From an uncultured Clostridia bacterium (GTDB taxonomy: Bacteria; Bacillota; Clostridia; UBA1381; UBA9506): a stretch of DNA of 64,000 nt. Numbering within the stretch: position 1 is the first letter of the stretch; every line of letters begins with the position of its first letter. The notes beneath the pieces are model-generated. The model searched no databases. It saw nothing but the letters and a program-made list of their open reading frames with translations, and was not told where the DNA came from. The translations under genes and the position numbers were made by a program. Positions 7,996 through 17,282 of this stretch are shown in pieces. Location of the stretch: NCBI GenBank assembly GCA_944393605.1, contig CALYAO010000052.1, positions 16,686-80,685 on the forward strand, written 5' to 3'.

Positions 7996-9666
7996 ATGAT
8001 TCACAGCAAATCAAAATCTTTTGTATCAAATGTAATGATCATACTGTCGGCACAAATCATTGTTAAACTATTTGGCATGATATATAGAATGGTTATAACG
8101 AACATAAACGGATTCGGCGATGCGGGGAATGGCTTTTATTCTGCCGGATTTCAAGTTTATACTTTGCTGCTGGCGCTATCATCGGTAGGCATTCCAAACG
8201 CGATTTCCAAACTGATTTCTGAAAAAGTAGCTTTATCGGATTATGACGGTGGAAATAGAATTTTTAAAACGGCGCTCTGTATGTTCTCGATTATTGGCAT
8301 GATATTATCCATCGGCTTATTCTTCCTGTCCGGCCCGATTGCAAAATCTCTTTTACATATGGAAGGAGCAAAATATACGCTTGCAGCGCTTTCGCCGTCC
8401 ATTTTCTTTGTATGCGTATCCAGTGTTTTCCGAGGATATTTTTCCGGATCAAATAACATGCAGGTTATGAGTGTCTCGCAAATCATCGAACAGATATTTA
8501 AGCCTATTTTGACAATAGTATTTGTTTTAGTGGCGGTTGGAAACGCGGCAGAGATTATGTCGGCTTATGCAAATTTTGCTACAACAATCGCAACAATATT
8601 TGGAACCCTATACTTGATATATGCCTATCAATACAAAAAACATGTTCGTCAGATCACACCAGTAAACAAAACAGCGTTTTTTTCTGTCGCAAAGAAGATC
8701 CTTTTGATAGCGGTTCCAGCTTCTTTGTGTTCTGCTATTTCGGCAATGAACCGAATGATTGATACCGCCACAATCACGCGGGGGATCGAAGAAGCTTTTT
8801 AGTTTTATATTCCGGCACACTTTGGGACTGCCGCGATACTGAATCCGACTGCAAAGCAGTTAAACGCCGAGGCGGTCAGGCTTTCAGGGATGCTTTCCAA
8901 AAGCGATACCTTATTGAATTTACCTCTTGCACTGAATATTGCCTTGGCAACTGTGCTAGTATCAAGTATATCAAAATGTGCCGCCGCAAAAAACACGTTC
9001 AAGATAAATGCATATATACATGCCTCCTTTCTCACATCAGTTGTGCTGATTCTGCCTTGTGCTGCCGGATATATTATTCTTGCAAAACCGATTTATCATT
9101 TGATTTATCCAAACGCTTCGCTTGGTTTTGAGCTTTTGCAATTCAGTACCATAAGCCTTGTGTTTACTGCATGCAACCAAACAATAACCGGAGCATTGCA
9201 GGGAATGGGGAAGGTGTATGTGCCTGCTGCTGCACTTGCGGTGGGTTGTATCGTCAAACTGGCGGCAAATCTGATGCTGATCAGAATACCGCAAATCAAT
9301 ATTTATGGTGCGGTCATAGGCTCTGCTGTTTGCCAAATTACGGTATTTATGATAGAACTTTACAGCATGTTAAAATCCATGCCTGGTGGAATAAAGATAC
9401 GAAACATATTTTTAAAGCCTTTACTGTGCAGTTTGGTTATGAGTATAGCGGCATACGAAACATACAAAATAGGCTATATGCTCTTAAAATCAAATTTCAT
9501 GGCCATTGTTGTTTCAATCTGTTCATCTGTAATCATTTATGGCGTTTTGATCCTTTGGCTGAAGGTTTTTTCAAAAGAACAATTGGAAAAAATACCGGTA
9601 TTTGGCAGAGCATATCTGTTTTTCCAACACAGACATATACGAAACAACGGAAATGTGATAAAATAA
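7996..9666 (+). pseudogene. polysaccharide flippase (SpoVB/MurJ-like), split by one in-frame TAG
   Basis: A lipid-linked oligosaccharide flippase-type membrane protein of the MOP superfamily. From the ATG at 7996 (GGAG nine bases upstream) one frame runs to 9666 with a single TAG at 8800-8802. Before it: SVGIPNAISKLISEKVAL, PSIFFVCVSSVFRGYFSGSN, TRGIEEAF. After it the same frame continues FYIPAHFGTAAILNPTAKQL and MLSKSDTLLNLPLALNIALA. The joined length of about 556 aa is normal for SpoVB-like proteins. It may be a recent nonsense mutation, or two separately made halves (an internal ATG is at 8890). The gene is AT-rich compared with guaA and the ribosomal genes. Confidence 0.85.
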
Positions 9667-9684
9667 GCTCAGAGGTGTTTTGAT

Positions 9685-10545
9685 ATGTGGGTTGCATTCG
9701 CGCTCGCTTCTGCTTTTTTTGCGGGAATTACTGCGATTCTTTCAAAAGTGGGAATCAAGAATATCAATTCAAATTTGGGAACGGCAATCAGGACCATAGT
9801 CGTGTTTCTCTTTGCATGGCTTATGGTTTTTATTGTTGGCTCTCAGGACGATATAACCAAAATTGGTTTCAAAACGCTGATCTATCTGATACTGTCGGGC
9901 GCCGCAACAGGTGCTTCGTGGTTATGCTATTTTAAAGCACTGAAATATGGAAAGGTAAACAAGGTGGCTCCCATTGATAAATCAAGTACGATTTTAACCA
10001 TGATACTTGCTTTCATCTTTCTGCATGAGCAAATCACCATGCTCAAAATGGTATGTATTGTGCTCATTGGCAGCGGGACATATTTGATGATTGAAAGAAA
10101 GGGCACGGATGAAAAGTCGCAGGAAAAGTCAAATTGGCTGGTGTGGGCTGTTTTGTCCGCCGTCTTTGCGGCGCTTACCTCTATTTTGGGAAAAATAGGA
10201 ATTTCTGATATCGATTCCACATTGGGAACCGCAATTCGCACTTCGGTTGTTTTATTCATGGCTTGGATGGTTGTTTTTGTGTCAAACAGCTCTTATGATA
10301 CCCAAAACATCATGGGAAAAAATCTGTATTACCTCGTTGTTTCGGGCATTACAACAGGGCTTTCCTGGCTGTGCTATTACAAAGCGCTGCAGGATGGCCC
10401 AGCAAGCATTGTAGTCCCCATCGACAAATTAAGCATCGTGGTAACCATTCTGTTTTCCTACATTGTCTTGAAAGAGAAACTGACAAGAAAATCCTTGTCC
10501 GGGCTGTTGTTACTTGTTCTCGGAACATTGCTGCTTCTTGTGTAA
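9685..10545 (+). CDS. EamA/DMT-family transporter
   Basis: A ten-helix permease of the drug/metabolite transporter superfamily, 286 aa, built of two homologous EamA halves. The halves repeat matching segments: ITAILSKVGIKNINSNLGTA against LTSILGKIGISDIDSTLGTA, and GASWLCYFKALKYGKVNKVA against GLSWLCYYKALQDGPASIVV. GAGGTG precedes the ATG. It starts 18 bases after the flippase frame ends and is probably co-transcribed. The substrate cannot be told from sequence. Confidence 0.9.
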   Translation: MWVAFALASAFFAGITAILSKVGIKNINSNLGTAIRTIVVFLFAWLMVFIVGSQDDITKIGFKTLIYLILSGAATGASWLCYFKALKYGKVNKVAPIDKSSTILTMILAFIFLHEQITMLKMVCIVLIGSGTYLMIERKGTDEKSQEKSNWLVWAVLSAVFAALTSILGKIGISDIDSTLGTAIRTSVVLFMAWMVVFVSNSSYDTQNIMGKNLYYLVVSGITTGLSWLCYYKALQDGPASIVVPIDKLSIVVTILFSYIVLKEKLTRKSLSGLLLLVLGTLLLLV

Positions 10546-10617
10546 GCGATGATGTTCCAACCAAAATGCAATTTCCGCGTGTAATGTAACAGGAAGGACA
10601 AAGGAGGCGTAGTAGAT

Positions 10618-10767
10618 GTGAATGAAAAAGAAGCACTCAAACGCTGTCAAAACGGCGATAAAGCCGCATTTGACGAGCTGATACGCGCCTTTTATCCTTG
10701 CAGTCTGCCGGAAAAATCCGGCAGACTTTTTCCAACTTTTTTGCCGCTCCTGCGTATAAGAGATTGA
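10618..10767 (+). pseudogene. truncated sigma-70-family factor, N-terminal stub
   Basis: Behind an excellent ribosome binding site (AAAGGAGG, 9-10 bases before GTG at 10618) an ORF begins VNEKEALKRCQNGDKAAFDE LIRAFYP. This is the typical opening of a sigma-70 region 2 (ECF or RpoD-like small factor). At residue 28 the homology stops and the frame runs through a terminator hairpin (SLPEKSGRLFPTF) to a TGA at 10765-10767. Most of region 2 and all of region 4 are missing. The junction suggests a deletion that joined the gene start to a downstream terminator. The 49-aa peptide may still be made but cannot be a sigma factor. Confidence 0.65.
10702..10731 (+). terminator. rho-independent terminator inside the sigma stub
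   Basis: A perfect 10-bp stem AGTCTGCCGG (10702-10711) with its complement (10718-10727), loop AAAAAT, followed by TTTT. It lies within the reading frame of the sigma-factor stub and upstream of the P-type ATPase. Confidence 0.85.
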
Positions 10768-10792
10768 AATAGAATAAGCAGGAGTGATACTT

Positions 10793-13021
10793 ATGAATAA
10801 CAGCACGGCAAAAACGATTCCGCAAATTTTACGAGAGAATATCTGCACCATATTTAATCTGCTAAACGTCTTGATTGCCGTTGCGCTTGCGGTGGTAGGT
10901 GCGTGGAAAAATATACTTTTCATTTTGGTTATCTGCATGAATACGGCGATCGGTATTGTGCAGGAAATAAAAGCAAAGCGTCAGATTGAAAAACTTACCC
11001 TTCTGTCGCTTCCAAAGGTCTTGGTGCTTCGGGAGGGACAGGAATATCATATATCGCCCGATGAAATGAATCAGGGCGATATGTTTTGCTTGGAGAGCGG
11101 CTCGGTTGTCTGCTGTGACAGTAAAATCGAAAGTGGAGCTGTTGAAGTGAACGAATCCATCTTAACAGGTGAATCGGAGCCTGTTTTAAAGCATGCGGGC
11201 GATGTGCTTTTATCGGGCAGTACCGTTATATCGGGCAAATGCCAGGCAGAAGCCATTTGTGGAAGCGGAGACAGTTTCACTTCGAAAATTGTAGACGAAG
11301 TCAAAACGACAAAGCAAAGCGGTTCGGAACTTTTCATGTCCATGAAAAAGGTTACGAAATTTACAAGTTTCTTTATTGTTCCGCTTGGCGTTCTATTGTT
11401 TATACAGGGATACTTTTTTAGAAATATGTCGCTCAGCGGTATCGTGGTTTCCACATCTGCCGGCCTTTTAGGAATGCTGCCGAAGGGACTCGTGTTGCTG
11501 ATCAGCATTGGCTTGGCTGTTGGAGTCATCCATCTTTCGAAGAAAAACGTGCTTGTCCGTCAGCTGCATTCCCTTGAAAATTTGGCCCATTGTGATACGG
11601 TATGCCTTGATAAAACAGGGACGCTTACCGAGGGAACTTTGACGGTTGAAAGCGTTTTTGCAGATATTGACGACCAGGAATTTGAAAAGCTGATGTCAAC
11701 CTATTTAAAATATACAGAGGATAACAATGCAACTTATCATGCATTGAATCATTATTTCAAGAAGGGTGAAAGCTATGCTTCTTTGGCTACGGTTCCTTTT
11801 TCATCAGAGAGAAAATATTCGGCAGTAACACTGGATAATGGACAAACTCTCGTGATAGGAGCGCCTGAAAAACTTTGCAATTCCATTGCTTGTGAAGTTT
11901 CGGACATAATGGCGGAGGGAAAACGCGTTATTTTTGCAGGATTATGCCGCGGAGAGGTCAATCCCGAAAATATAACGCTGATAGGCATGATTGTGATTTC
12001 TGATAAGGTCAGAAAAAATGCAAAGGAAACGATCGCATATTTTTATTCCCAGGATATGGATGTAAAAGTCATTTCCGGCGACAACCCATATGCGGCAGCG
12101 GCGATCGCAAAAAAGGCGGGAATTCGAAACGCAGAGTTATATATAGATATGAGCGATATTTCGGATGAGGATATCACAAAGATCGCCGATCAATATACGG
12201 TGTTTGGCAGAGTGACGCCGAAACAGAAAAAACTGCTGATCGCCGCATTGCAGAAAAACGGTCATAAAGTAGCGATGACGGGCGACGGCGTCAATGATCT
12301 TCTGGCAATGCGTCAGGCGGATTGTTCCGCTGCAATGGGAAACGGCAGCGATGCGGCAAAACAAACGGCGCAGCTTGTGCTCATCAACTCTGATTTTTCT
12401 GTTTTGAAAGATGTCATTTCGGAGGGACGCAGGGTTATAAACAATTTGACCAAATCGGCGGGCGTATTTTTTATCAAGACAATTTACTCGGTGCTCTTGT
12501 GTATGCTCTGCTTAGTCTTAAATGCAAATTTTCCATTTATCCCAATCCAGATTACATTCATTGACGCAGTGATCGAAGCGTTTCCGGCTTTCTTTATGTC
12601 GTTTGAAAAAAATGATCACAAACCCTCCGGCAGCTTTTTAAAAACGGCTATCCGCGCCGCGCTGCCAAACGGCATCGCAGTATCTGTATGCTGCGCTGTG
12701 CTGCTGCTTGCGGCCGGCCATATAGGACTTGATGCGGCACAGAGTTCGCTTCTGATGTATCTTTCGGTTGGATTTATCAGTCTTGCCGGGGTGATAAAAG
12801 CAAGTCTGCCTTTTAATATGTTAAGAGGATTTTTGGCATTGGCTTCTGTTCTCGGCTTTGTATGTGCCGTCATTTTTTTTGCCGGGTTATTGCAGCTTCC
12901 TGCTCTTTCCCATACGGGAGCATTGCTGTTGCCGGCTATCATAGCATTGGGCCTCATACTTGCTGTTTGTATTCAAATCCCCGAATGGAAAGGAACTGGT
13001 GATTTACGATCATCACAATGA
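10793..13021 (+). CDS. P-type cation-transporting ATPase of uncertain ion
   Basis: ATP-driven cation pump, 742 aa. It has the actuator motif LTGESEPV, phosphorylation motif DKTGTLTEG and hinge TGDGVNDLLAMRQADCSAAM, plus a C-terminal bundle of membrane helices. The membrane-4 motif reads GMLPKGL, where Ca2+ and Mg2+ pumps usually have PEGLP, so the ion is not clear. The N-terminus is short, without the long cation-ATPase N domain or a heavy-metal-binding domain. ATG at 10793 follows GCAGGAG at 8 bases; an in-frame GTG at 10784 overlaps that site. It is likely a member of a functionally uncharacterised P-type ATPase group. Confidence 0.88.
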   Translation: MNNSTAKTIPQILRENICTIFNLLNVLIAVALAVVGAWKNILFILVICMNTAIGIVQEIKAKRQIEKLTLLSLPKVLVLREGQEYHISPDEMNQGDMFCLESGSVVCCDSKIESGAVEVNESILTGESEPVLKHAGDVLLSGSTVISGKCQAEAICGSGDSFTSKIVDEVKTTKQSGSELFMSMKKVTKFTSFFIVPLGVLLFIQGYFFRNMSLSGIVVSTSAGLLGMLPKGLVLLISIGLAVGVIHLSKKNVLVRQLHSLENLAHCDTVCLDKTGTLTEGTLTVESVFADIDDQEFEKLMSTYLKYTEDNNATYHALNHYFKKGESYASLATVPFSSERKYSAVTLDNGQTLVIGAPEKLCNSIACEVSDIMAEGKRVIFAGLCRGEVNPENITLIGMIVISDKVRKNAKETIAYFYSQDMDVKVISGDNPYAAAAIAKKAGIRNAELYIDMSDISDEDITKIADQYTVFGRVTPKQKKLLIAALQKNGHKVAMTGDGVNDLLAMRQADCSAAMGNGSDAAKQTAQLVLINSDFSVLKDVISEGRRVINNLTKSAGVFFIKTIYSVLLCMLCLVLNANFPFIPIQITFIDAVIEAFPAFFMSFEKNDHKPSGSFLKTAIRAALPNGIAVSVCCAVLLLAAGHIGLDAAQSSLLMYLSVGFISLAGVIKASLPFNMLRGFLALASVLGFVCAVIFFAGLLQLPALSHTGALLLPAIIALGLILAVCIQIPEWKGTGDLRSSQ

Positions 13022-13683
13022 TAGATTTTTGTATTTGTAATCTCATCCAGAGGAAAAGATGCGCTGCAGAGTTTGACACCGTGTGATGCCTAAAATATCA
13101 ATGGTGGGAAATTTTGGGTATTTTTATACAAAACCTGCGAACCGTTCTTTTCCGTCAGAACATCTGCTTTCATCCGGAATGAGCGGATGCGTGATCTCCC
13201 ATACCAATGTTGTGTTTGGTATAAGCCCGGCCGTATGATGTTTGCTGATTCTTTTTGCAAAAAGATCTGTTTGCGCATTACCCCTGTGATATTTTGGACG
13301 GAATCGGCTTGGGATGCGTGACAATCTCTGGCAAAGCAATCAATTGGAATGGAATCACAAATATTGTGCTTTTCTATCCCAGAAAGTGCCCATTTTACGG
13401 CATTTTCCGGGATTTTTTTCGCAGCTGGCTGCATTTGCCGTATTTTTTGGCCCTTTGTCCTGCGCTGTAACTTCAATATGATTGCTTGCATGCCGTTATG
13501 TTATGCAAGAATGTCAGGCAATTTCACTGAATTTCATGGCATTTTTCGAAATAGGATGCGGTCTGCGGATGGATCATCGCTTCGTTTCAAGTTTAACATT
13601 TCTCAAACATTCTCCAAGCAATTCAAAAACATTGGCGGCGTATGATGGGACTTGTTGGAAATCAGGCAATGGAGGTATCAACG
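13022..13683 (+). other. 660-base gap without a recognisable gene
   Basis: Several ORFs of 60-133 codons overlap here on both strands. None has a ribosome binding site, coding-like composition or a family I recognise. The stretch is AT-rich with T-runs (near 13248 and 13417). The last 20 bases hold the GGAGG site of the downstream dehydrogenase. It may contain decayed gene remnants. Confidence 0.4.
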
Positions 13684-14712
13684 ATGAAAGCAGCAATTTA
13701 TTTGGGGCAGGGACAGGTGGCAGTCAGAGAGCTGCCCGATCCCGTATGCGGCGACAACGATGTCGTTATTCAAAATATCTATTCCAGTATCTGTGGGACA
13801 GATGTTGCTGTGTACACGCATGGCCCGAACACGGGCCACCGCGTGGATGTGGGAGGTGAATTTGGACATGAAACCGTTTCCCGTGTCGTTGCCGTCGGAA
13901 AAAACGTTACGGATTTCAAAGTCGGTGAGCGCGTTTATCCCTATCCGCTTTATGCCAAGAATGATACGAAACGGGCCGGGACAATCGGCGGATTTTCGGA
14001 GTATATCCTTGTGCCCGAAGCCAAACGGGATCACTCCCTGTACGCGGTTCCCGAAGAAATCCCCGACCGTCTTGCTTGCCTGATCGAGCCCTTTACCGTT
14101 GGATGCCGTGCTGCACGGCGTGGGCAGCCGCAGCAAGGCGAAAGCGCTGTCGTGTTTGGATGCGGAACCATTGGCCTGGCAGCTGCTGTCGCTTTGCAAT
14201 ATTTCGGCATGGAGAAGGTGATGCTTTGCGATGTGTCTGATTTTCGCTTGCAGATTGCTGAAACGTTAGGCTTTGCGGTATGCAATACGGAAAAAGAAGC
14301 GTTTCGGGAGAAAGCCATTGCGTATTTTGGCAGCGCCCCCGCTTTGACGGGTGCTGTGCCAAACATTGACTGCTGGATGGACGCTGCCGGCGCGGCTAGC
14401 ATTCTGGATTCCTATATGGAGAGCGGAAAGATTATCAGCCGGTTTGTCGCAGTGGCTGTCAACAATAAGCCGCGACAAGTGGATCTTTTGCACATGGTCT
14501 ACGCGCAAAAAAGCATCATTGGCTCGGGCGGCTATTTCCCGGAGGATGTTCGGGATGTTATGGCGATGATGACAAGCGGCAAATGGGAGTTGGAGGCCAT
14601 TATCACGCACGAGTTTCCGCTCGAGCAGATTGCCCAAGCGATTCAGACTGCCGCCGATCCGAACAGAGCGTTTCATGTTATGATTCGGTTTTCACCCGAA
14701 AGGAGGAAATAA
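13684..14712 (+). CDS. zinc-type alcohol dehydrogenase (MDR family) lacking the structural-zinc lobe
   Basis: Medium-chain NAD(P)-dependent dehydrogenase, 342 aa. Catalytic zinc ligands are visible: Cys in SSICGTD, His-Glu in GGEFGHETV, and Glu in LIEPF. The Rossmann fold follows with VVFGCGTIGLAAAVAL. The four-cysteine structural-zinc lobe is replaced by YAKNDTKRAGTIGG, so only the catalytic zinc is expected. ATG at 13684 follows GGAGG at 9 bases; an earlier in-frame ATG at 13642 has no site. It resembles threonine/sorbitol dehydrogenase-type members, but the substrate is unknown. Confidence 0.88.
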   Translation: MKAAIYLGQGQVAVRELPDPVCGDNDVVIQNIYSSICGTDVAVYTHGPNTGHRVDVGGEFGHETVSRVVAVGKNVTDFKVGERVYPYPLYAKNDTKRAGTIGGFSEYILVPEAKRDHSLYAVPEEIPDRLACLIEPFTVGCRAARRGQPQQGESAVVFGCGTIGLAAAVALQYFGMEKVMLCDVSDFRLQIAETLGFAVCNTEKEAFREKAIAYFGSAPALTGAVPNIDCWMDAAGAASILDSYMESGKIISRFVAVAVNNKPRQVDLLHMVYAQKSIIGSGGYFPEDVRDVMAMMTSGKWELEAIITHEFPLEQIAQAIQTAADPNRAFHVMIRFSPERRK

Positions 14713-14832
14713 TCAAAAGAATGCATTTTTCATATTTTGCAAACAATTTTTCAAACTTTCAAAAACATACAAACGATACAATACAGTCAACAGGTGAGCA
14801 ATCACCAAACAATATTTGGGAGGTCATAGACG

Positions 14833-15201
14833 ATGAAAAAAAAGGACTTTGTAACCATGCTGATGAGCGTTGTCGGCGGGATCCTGTTTGCACTTGGTAT
14901 GTGCATGGCGTTGATCCCCGAATGGGGAGCCATGACACAGGGGATTGTGGTTGGCGCTGTGGGCTTGGTTGTGCTGCTGGCCATGGTGATCACGCGCCGA
15001 AAGATGGATAACAAACCTGCCATCGTATTCAACGGGAAAGCCATTGCCACGACGCTTTACGGGATCTTTGCCACGACGGTGTTCGGCGCGGGGATGTGTA
15101 TGGTCATGGTGTGGAATATGATGCTATGGGGCATTGTCGTGGGTAGTATTGGTCTGATCTTGCTGCTCTGCCTGGTTCCCATTTGCAAAGGACTGAAGTA
15201 A
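14833..15201 (+). CDS. small membrane protein with internal GMCM repeat
   Basis: A 122-aa protein with four predicted helices built from two copies of one unit. Copy 1 (about residues 14-57) reads GGILFALGMCMALIPEW then GIVVGAVGLVVLLAM. Copy 2 (about 78-122) reads TTVFGAGMCMVMVWNMM then GIVVGSIGLILLLC. Each has a Gly-Met-Cys-Met motif in its first helix. GGGAGG precedes the ATG. The family has no function I know. A third, single copy of the unit occurs in the 126-aa protein at 18257, and a two-component system lies between them. Confidence 0.75.
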   Translation: MKKKDFVTMLMSVVGGILFALGMCMALIPEWGAMTQGIVVGAVGLVVLLAMVITRRKMDNKPAIVFNGKAIATTLYGIFATTVFGAGMCMVMVWNMMLWGIVVGSIGLILLLCLVPICKGLK

Positions 15202-15213
15202 GGAGAGGCAACG

Positions 15214-15309
15214 ATGAAAAAAGGATTGATCTCAGCTGTTATGGCTGCTGTCTTATGCCTTGTCGCAATGCTTGCTGTCCTTGGATGCAAACGCAAAATC
15301 AGGGCCTGA
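15214..15309 (+). CDS. 31-aa hydrophobic peptide, possible truncated lipoprotein
   Basis: An ORF too short for routine calling. ATG at 15214 has AAGGAGAGG seven bases upstream, 12 bases after the preceding stop. The product is MKKGLISAVMAAVLCLVAML followed by AVLGCKRKIRA. This is a signal-peptide-like segment with a lipobox-like VLGC, then only six residues. Another frame continues with DANAKSGPDYYIEK from the same point, so a frameshifted lipoprotein gene is possible. A terminator follows. Confidence 0.4.
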   Translation: MKKGLISAVMAAVLCLVAMLAVLGCKRKIRA

Positions 15310-15330
15310 CTACTATATCGAAAAAGGGAA

Positions 15331-15369
15331 AACCGGCCGGTATCCCATATCTGTGCTGGCTGGTTTTTT
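15331..15369 (+). terminator. probable rho-independent terminator
   Basis: AACCGGCCGG (15331-15340) can pair with CTGGCTGGTT (15356-15365), with two G-U pairs and a 15-base loop, followed by TTTTTT. It ends the small-membrane-protein transcript. Confidence 0.6.
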
Positions 15370-15421
15370 CAAATAAAAAATGGCAAAATGCGAAAACGCA
15401 AACAAAACTTTAACATTTCCA

Positions 15422-15430
15422 TGTTATAAT
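15422..15430 (+). promoter_or_regulatory. extended -10 promoter of the two-component system
   Basis: TGTTATAAT is a perfect extended -10 element. The -35 region (15402-15407) is poor. It lies 92 bases before the response-regulator ATG. Confidence 0.5.
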
Positions 15431-15522
15431 GCACATATGGCAAATGTTCGTGATGGCTGCCGATACCGCTTCATGTGCGGGCATATCCATTGAAGCAAAA
15501 ATAACACAGGGAGGGCCCACCT

Positions 15523-16194
15523 ATGTTCCAGATATTGGTTTTAGAGGACGACAAGGAGTTAAACCGTTCCGTCTGCTCTTTTCTCAATCAAAGCGGGTAC
15601 CAGGCAACAGGATGTTTCGAGGCAAATGACGCTTATGACGCGATGTATCATACCACCTTTGATCTCATCGTATCTGATATCATGATGCCGGGCATGGATG
15701 GCTTTGCATTTGCCAAAACCGTGCGAGAACTGAATGAGGACATCCCCATCTTGTTTATGACGGCGCGGGATGACTTTGCCTCGAAACAGCGGGGCTATCG
15801 GATCGGCATTGACGACTACATGGTAAAGCCGGTTGATTTGGACGAGTTGTTTTTGCGGATCGGCGCGCTCCTGCGGCGGGCAAAGATTGCAAGCAGCCAC
15901 CGTCTGGAAATCGGCAAGCTGACGCTGGACGCGTACGAGCGGACCGCGGTTTTTGACGGCGAAGAAATACCGCTTACGATGCGGGAGTTCAACATTCTGT
16001 ATAAGCTGCTTTCCTATCCCAAAAAGACGTTTACCCGCACGCAGCTGATGGATGAATTTTGGGCTGCGGATTCCAATACCGCACCAAGGGCTGTGGATGT
16101 GTATATGACAAAACTGCGGGACAAGTTTTCAAAGTGTCCGGAATTTGAGATTGTCACCGTCCACGGCCTGGGCTACAAGGCGGTGATTCAATGA
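15523..16194 (+). CDS. OmpR-family response regulator
   Basis: Two-domain DNA-binding response regulator, 223 aa. The receiver domain (residues 1-115) has the acidic pocket LEDD, phosphoacceptor Asp52 in SDIMMPGMDG, Thr80 and Lys102 in MVKPVD. The C-terminal winged helix has LTMREFNILYKLLS and ends VTVHGLGYKAVIQ. GGGAGG precedes the ATG. Its stop overlaps the kinase start by ATGA, so the two are coupled. Neighbouring small membrane proteins suggest a cell-envelope signal, which is inference. Confidence 0.95.
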   Translation: MFQILVLEDDKELNRSVCSFLNQSGYQATGCFEANDAYDAMYHTTFDLIVSDIMMPGMDGFAFAKTVRELNEDIPILFMTARDDFASKQRGYRIGIDDYMVKPVDLDELFLRIGALLRRAKIASSHRLEIGKLTLDAYERTAVFDGEEIPLTMREFNILYKLLSYPKKTFTRTQLMDEFWAADSNTAPRAVDVYMTKLRDKFSKCPEFEIVTVHGLGYKAVIQ

Positions 16195-17282
16195 ACAAGA
16201 AAAAGGGGTGGAAGGGACAGCCGCTGATGATGCTGCGGAGCGGCGTGTTCCTTTTTTGCCTGACGGCGTTTGTAATCACCTGTTCGTTTATGGTCTTTCT
16301 CCGCTCCATGGCAGATACGACCGGTTTTGTGCTCACCCAGGAGAACATTCGTCCCGCCGCGATTTTAACATTTGCAAATGTCTTATTCCTGACCTTGGTT
16401 GGCACAATTGCGGACACAATTCGGCGCAAAATTTTGGTGGAGCGCCCTGTCCGGCATATTATCGTAGCGGCGGAAAAGATCACAAAGGGGGACTTTTCTG
16501 CTCGGATACCGCCCCTGAAAAGGTTTGGCAGCATGGATGGCTACGATGTTATTATAAGCTACTTCAATAAGATGGCGGAAGAACTGTCGGGTGTTGAAAC
16601 ACTGCGCACGGATTTTATTGCCAATGTTTCCCATGAGCTGAAAACACCGCTCGCCGTCATGCAGAACTATGGGGTCATGCTCCAACAGCCGGGACTAACC
16701 GAGGAGAATCGGGTGGAATATGCAAAGGCAATCACGGAATCCTCCCGCAGGCTGGCGGATTTGATCTCCAATATTTTGAAGCTGAATAAACTGGAAAATC
16801 AGCAAATCTACCCCGAAAAACATCTTTTCAATCTGGGAGAACAGCTTTGTGAGTGCCTTTTGCAGTTTGAAGATACCTGGGAGAAGAAAGAGATTGCGAT
16901 CAACACGGAGATGGAGGAAGACGTGCTTATCGAGTCGGACGAGGAACTGTTAACGCTGGTGTGGAACAATCTGTTTTCCAATGCGATGAAGTTTACCGAA
17001 CCGCAAGGAACCGTTACCGTGACATTACAATCTGAGGGTGACGCTGCGGTGGTGCGGGTATCGGATACCGGCTGCGGTATCAGCCCGGAGGTTGGCAAAC
17101 ATATCTTTGAGAAGTTCTATCAGGGAGATACCTCGCATGCGACACAGGGAAACGGCCTGGGATTGGCGCTGGTCAAGCGGATTGTGGACATTGTCGGCGG
17201 CGAGATATCGGTAAACAGCGAAGTGGGAACAGGCAGCACGTTCACGGTGAAGATCAGGAGAAAAGAGAATGGAGAGAGCTAA
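16191..17282 (+). CDS. sensor histidine kinase
   Basis: Membrane-bound HisKA kinase, 363 aa, partner of the response regulator it overlaps. Two helices (about residues 15-37 and 54-73) flank a very short outer loop of about 16 residues, so sensing probably occurs in the membrane. HAMP-like linker VERPVRHIIVAAEKITKGDF; phosphoacceptor His in NVSHELKTPL; N box NNLFSNAMKF; G1 DTGCGI; G2 GNGLGLALV. The gene overlaps the next one by 14 bases. Confidence 0.95.
   Translation: MNKKKGWKGQPLMMLRSGVFLFCLTAFVITCSFMVFLRSMADTTGFVLTQENIRPAAILTFANVLFLTLVGTIADTIRRKILVERPVRHIIVAAEKITKGDFSARIPPLKRFGSMDGYDVIISYFNKMAEELSGVETLRTDFIANVSHELKTPLAVMQNYGVMLQQPGLTEENRVEYAKAITESSRRLADLISNILKLNKLENQQIYPEKHLFNLGEQLCECLLQFEDTWEKKEIAINTEMEEDVLIESDEELLTLVWNNLFSNAMKFTEPQGTVTVTLQSEGDAAVVRVSDTGCGISPEVGKHIFEKFYQGDTSHATQGNGLGLALVKRIVDIVGGEISVNSEVGTGSTFTVKIRRKENGES

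Noticed and set aside
8800..8802. TAG read as pyrrolysine
   Set aside because: A sugar-lipid flippase is not a methylamine methyltransferase, no pyl genes are seen, and the nearby TAA lesion favours simple decay.
10784..10792. GTG at 10784 as start of the P-type ATPase
   Set aside because: It overlaps the ribosome binding site; ATG at 10793 has proper spacing.
13090..13491. Minus-strand ORF of 133 codons in the gap after the P-type ATPase
   Set aside because: Composition is not protein-like, no ribosome binding site, no family match.
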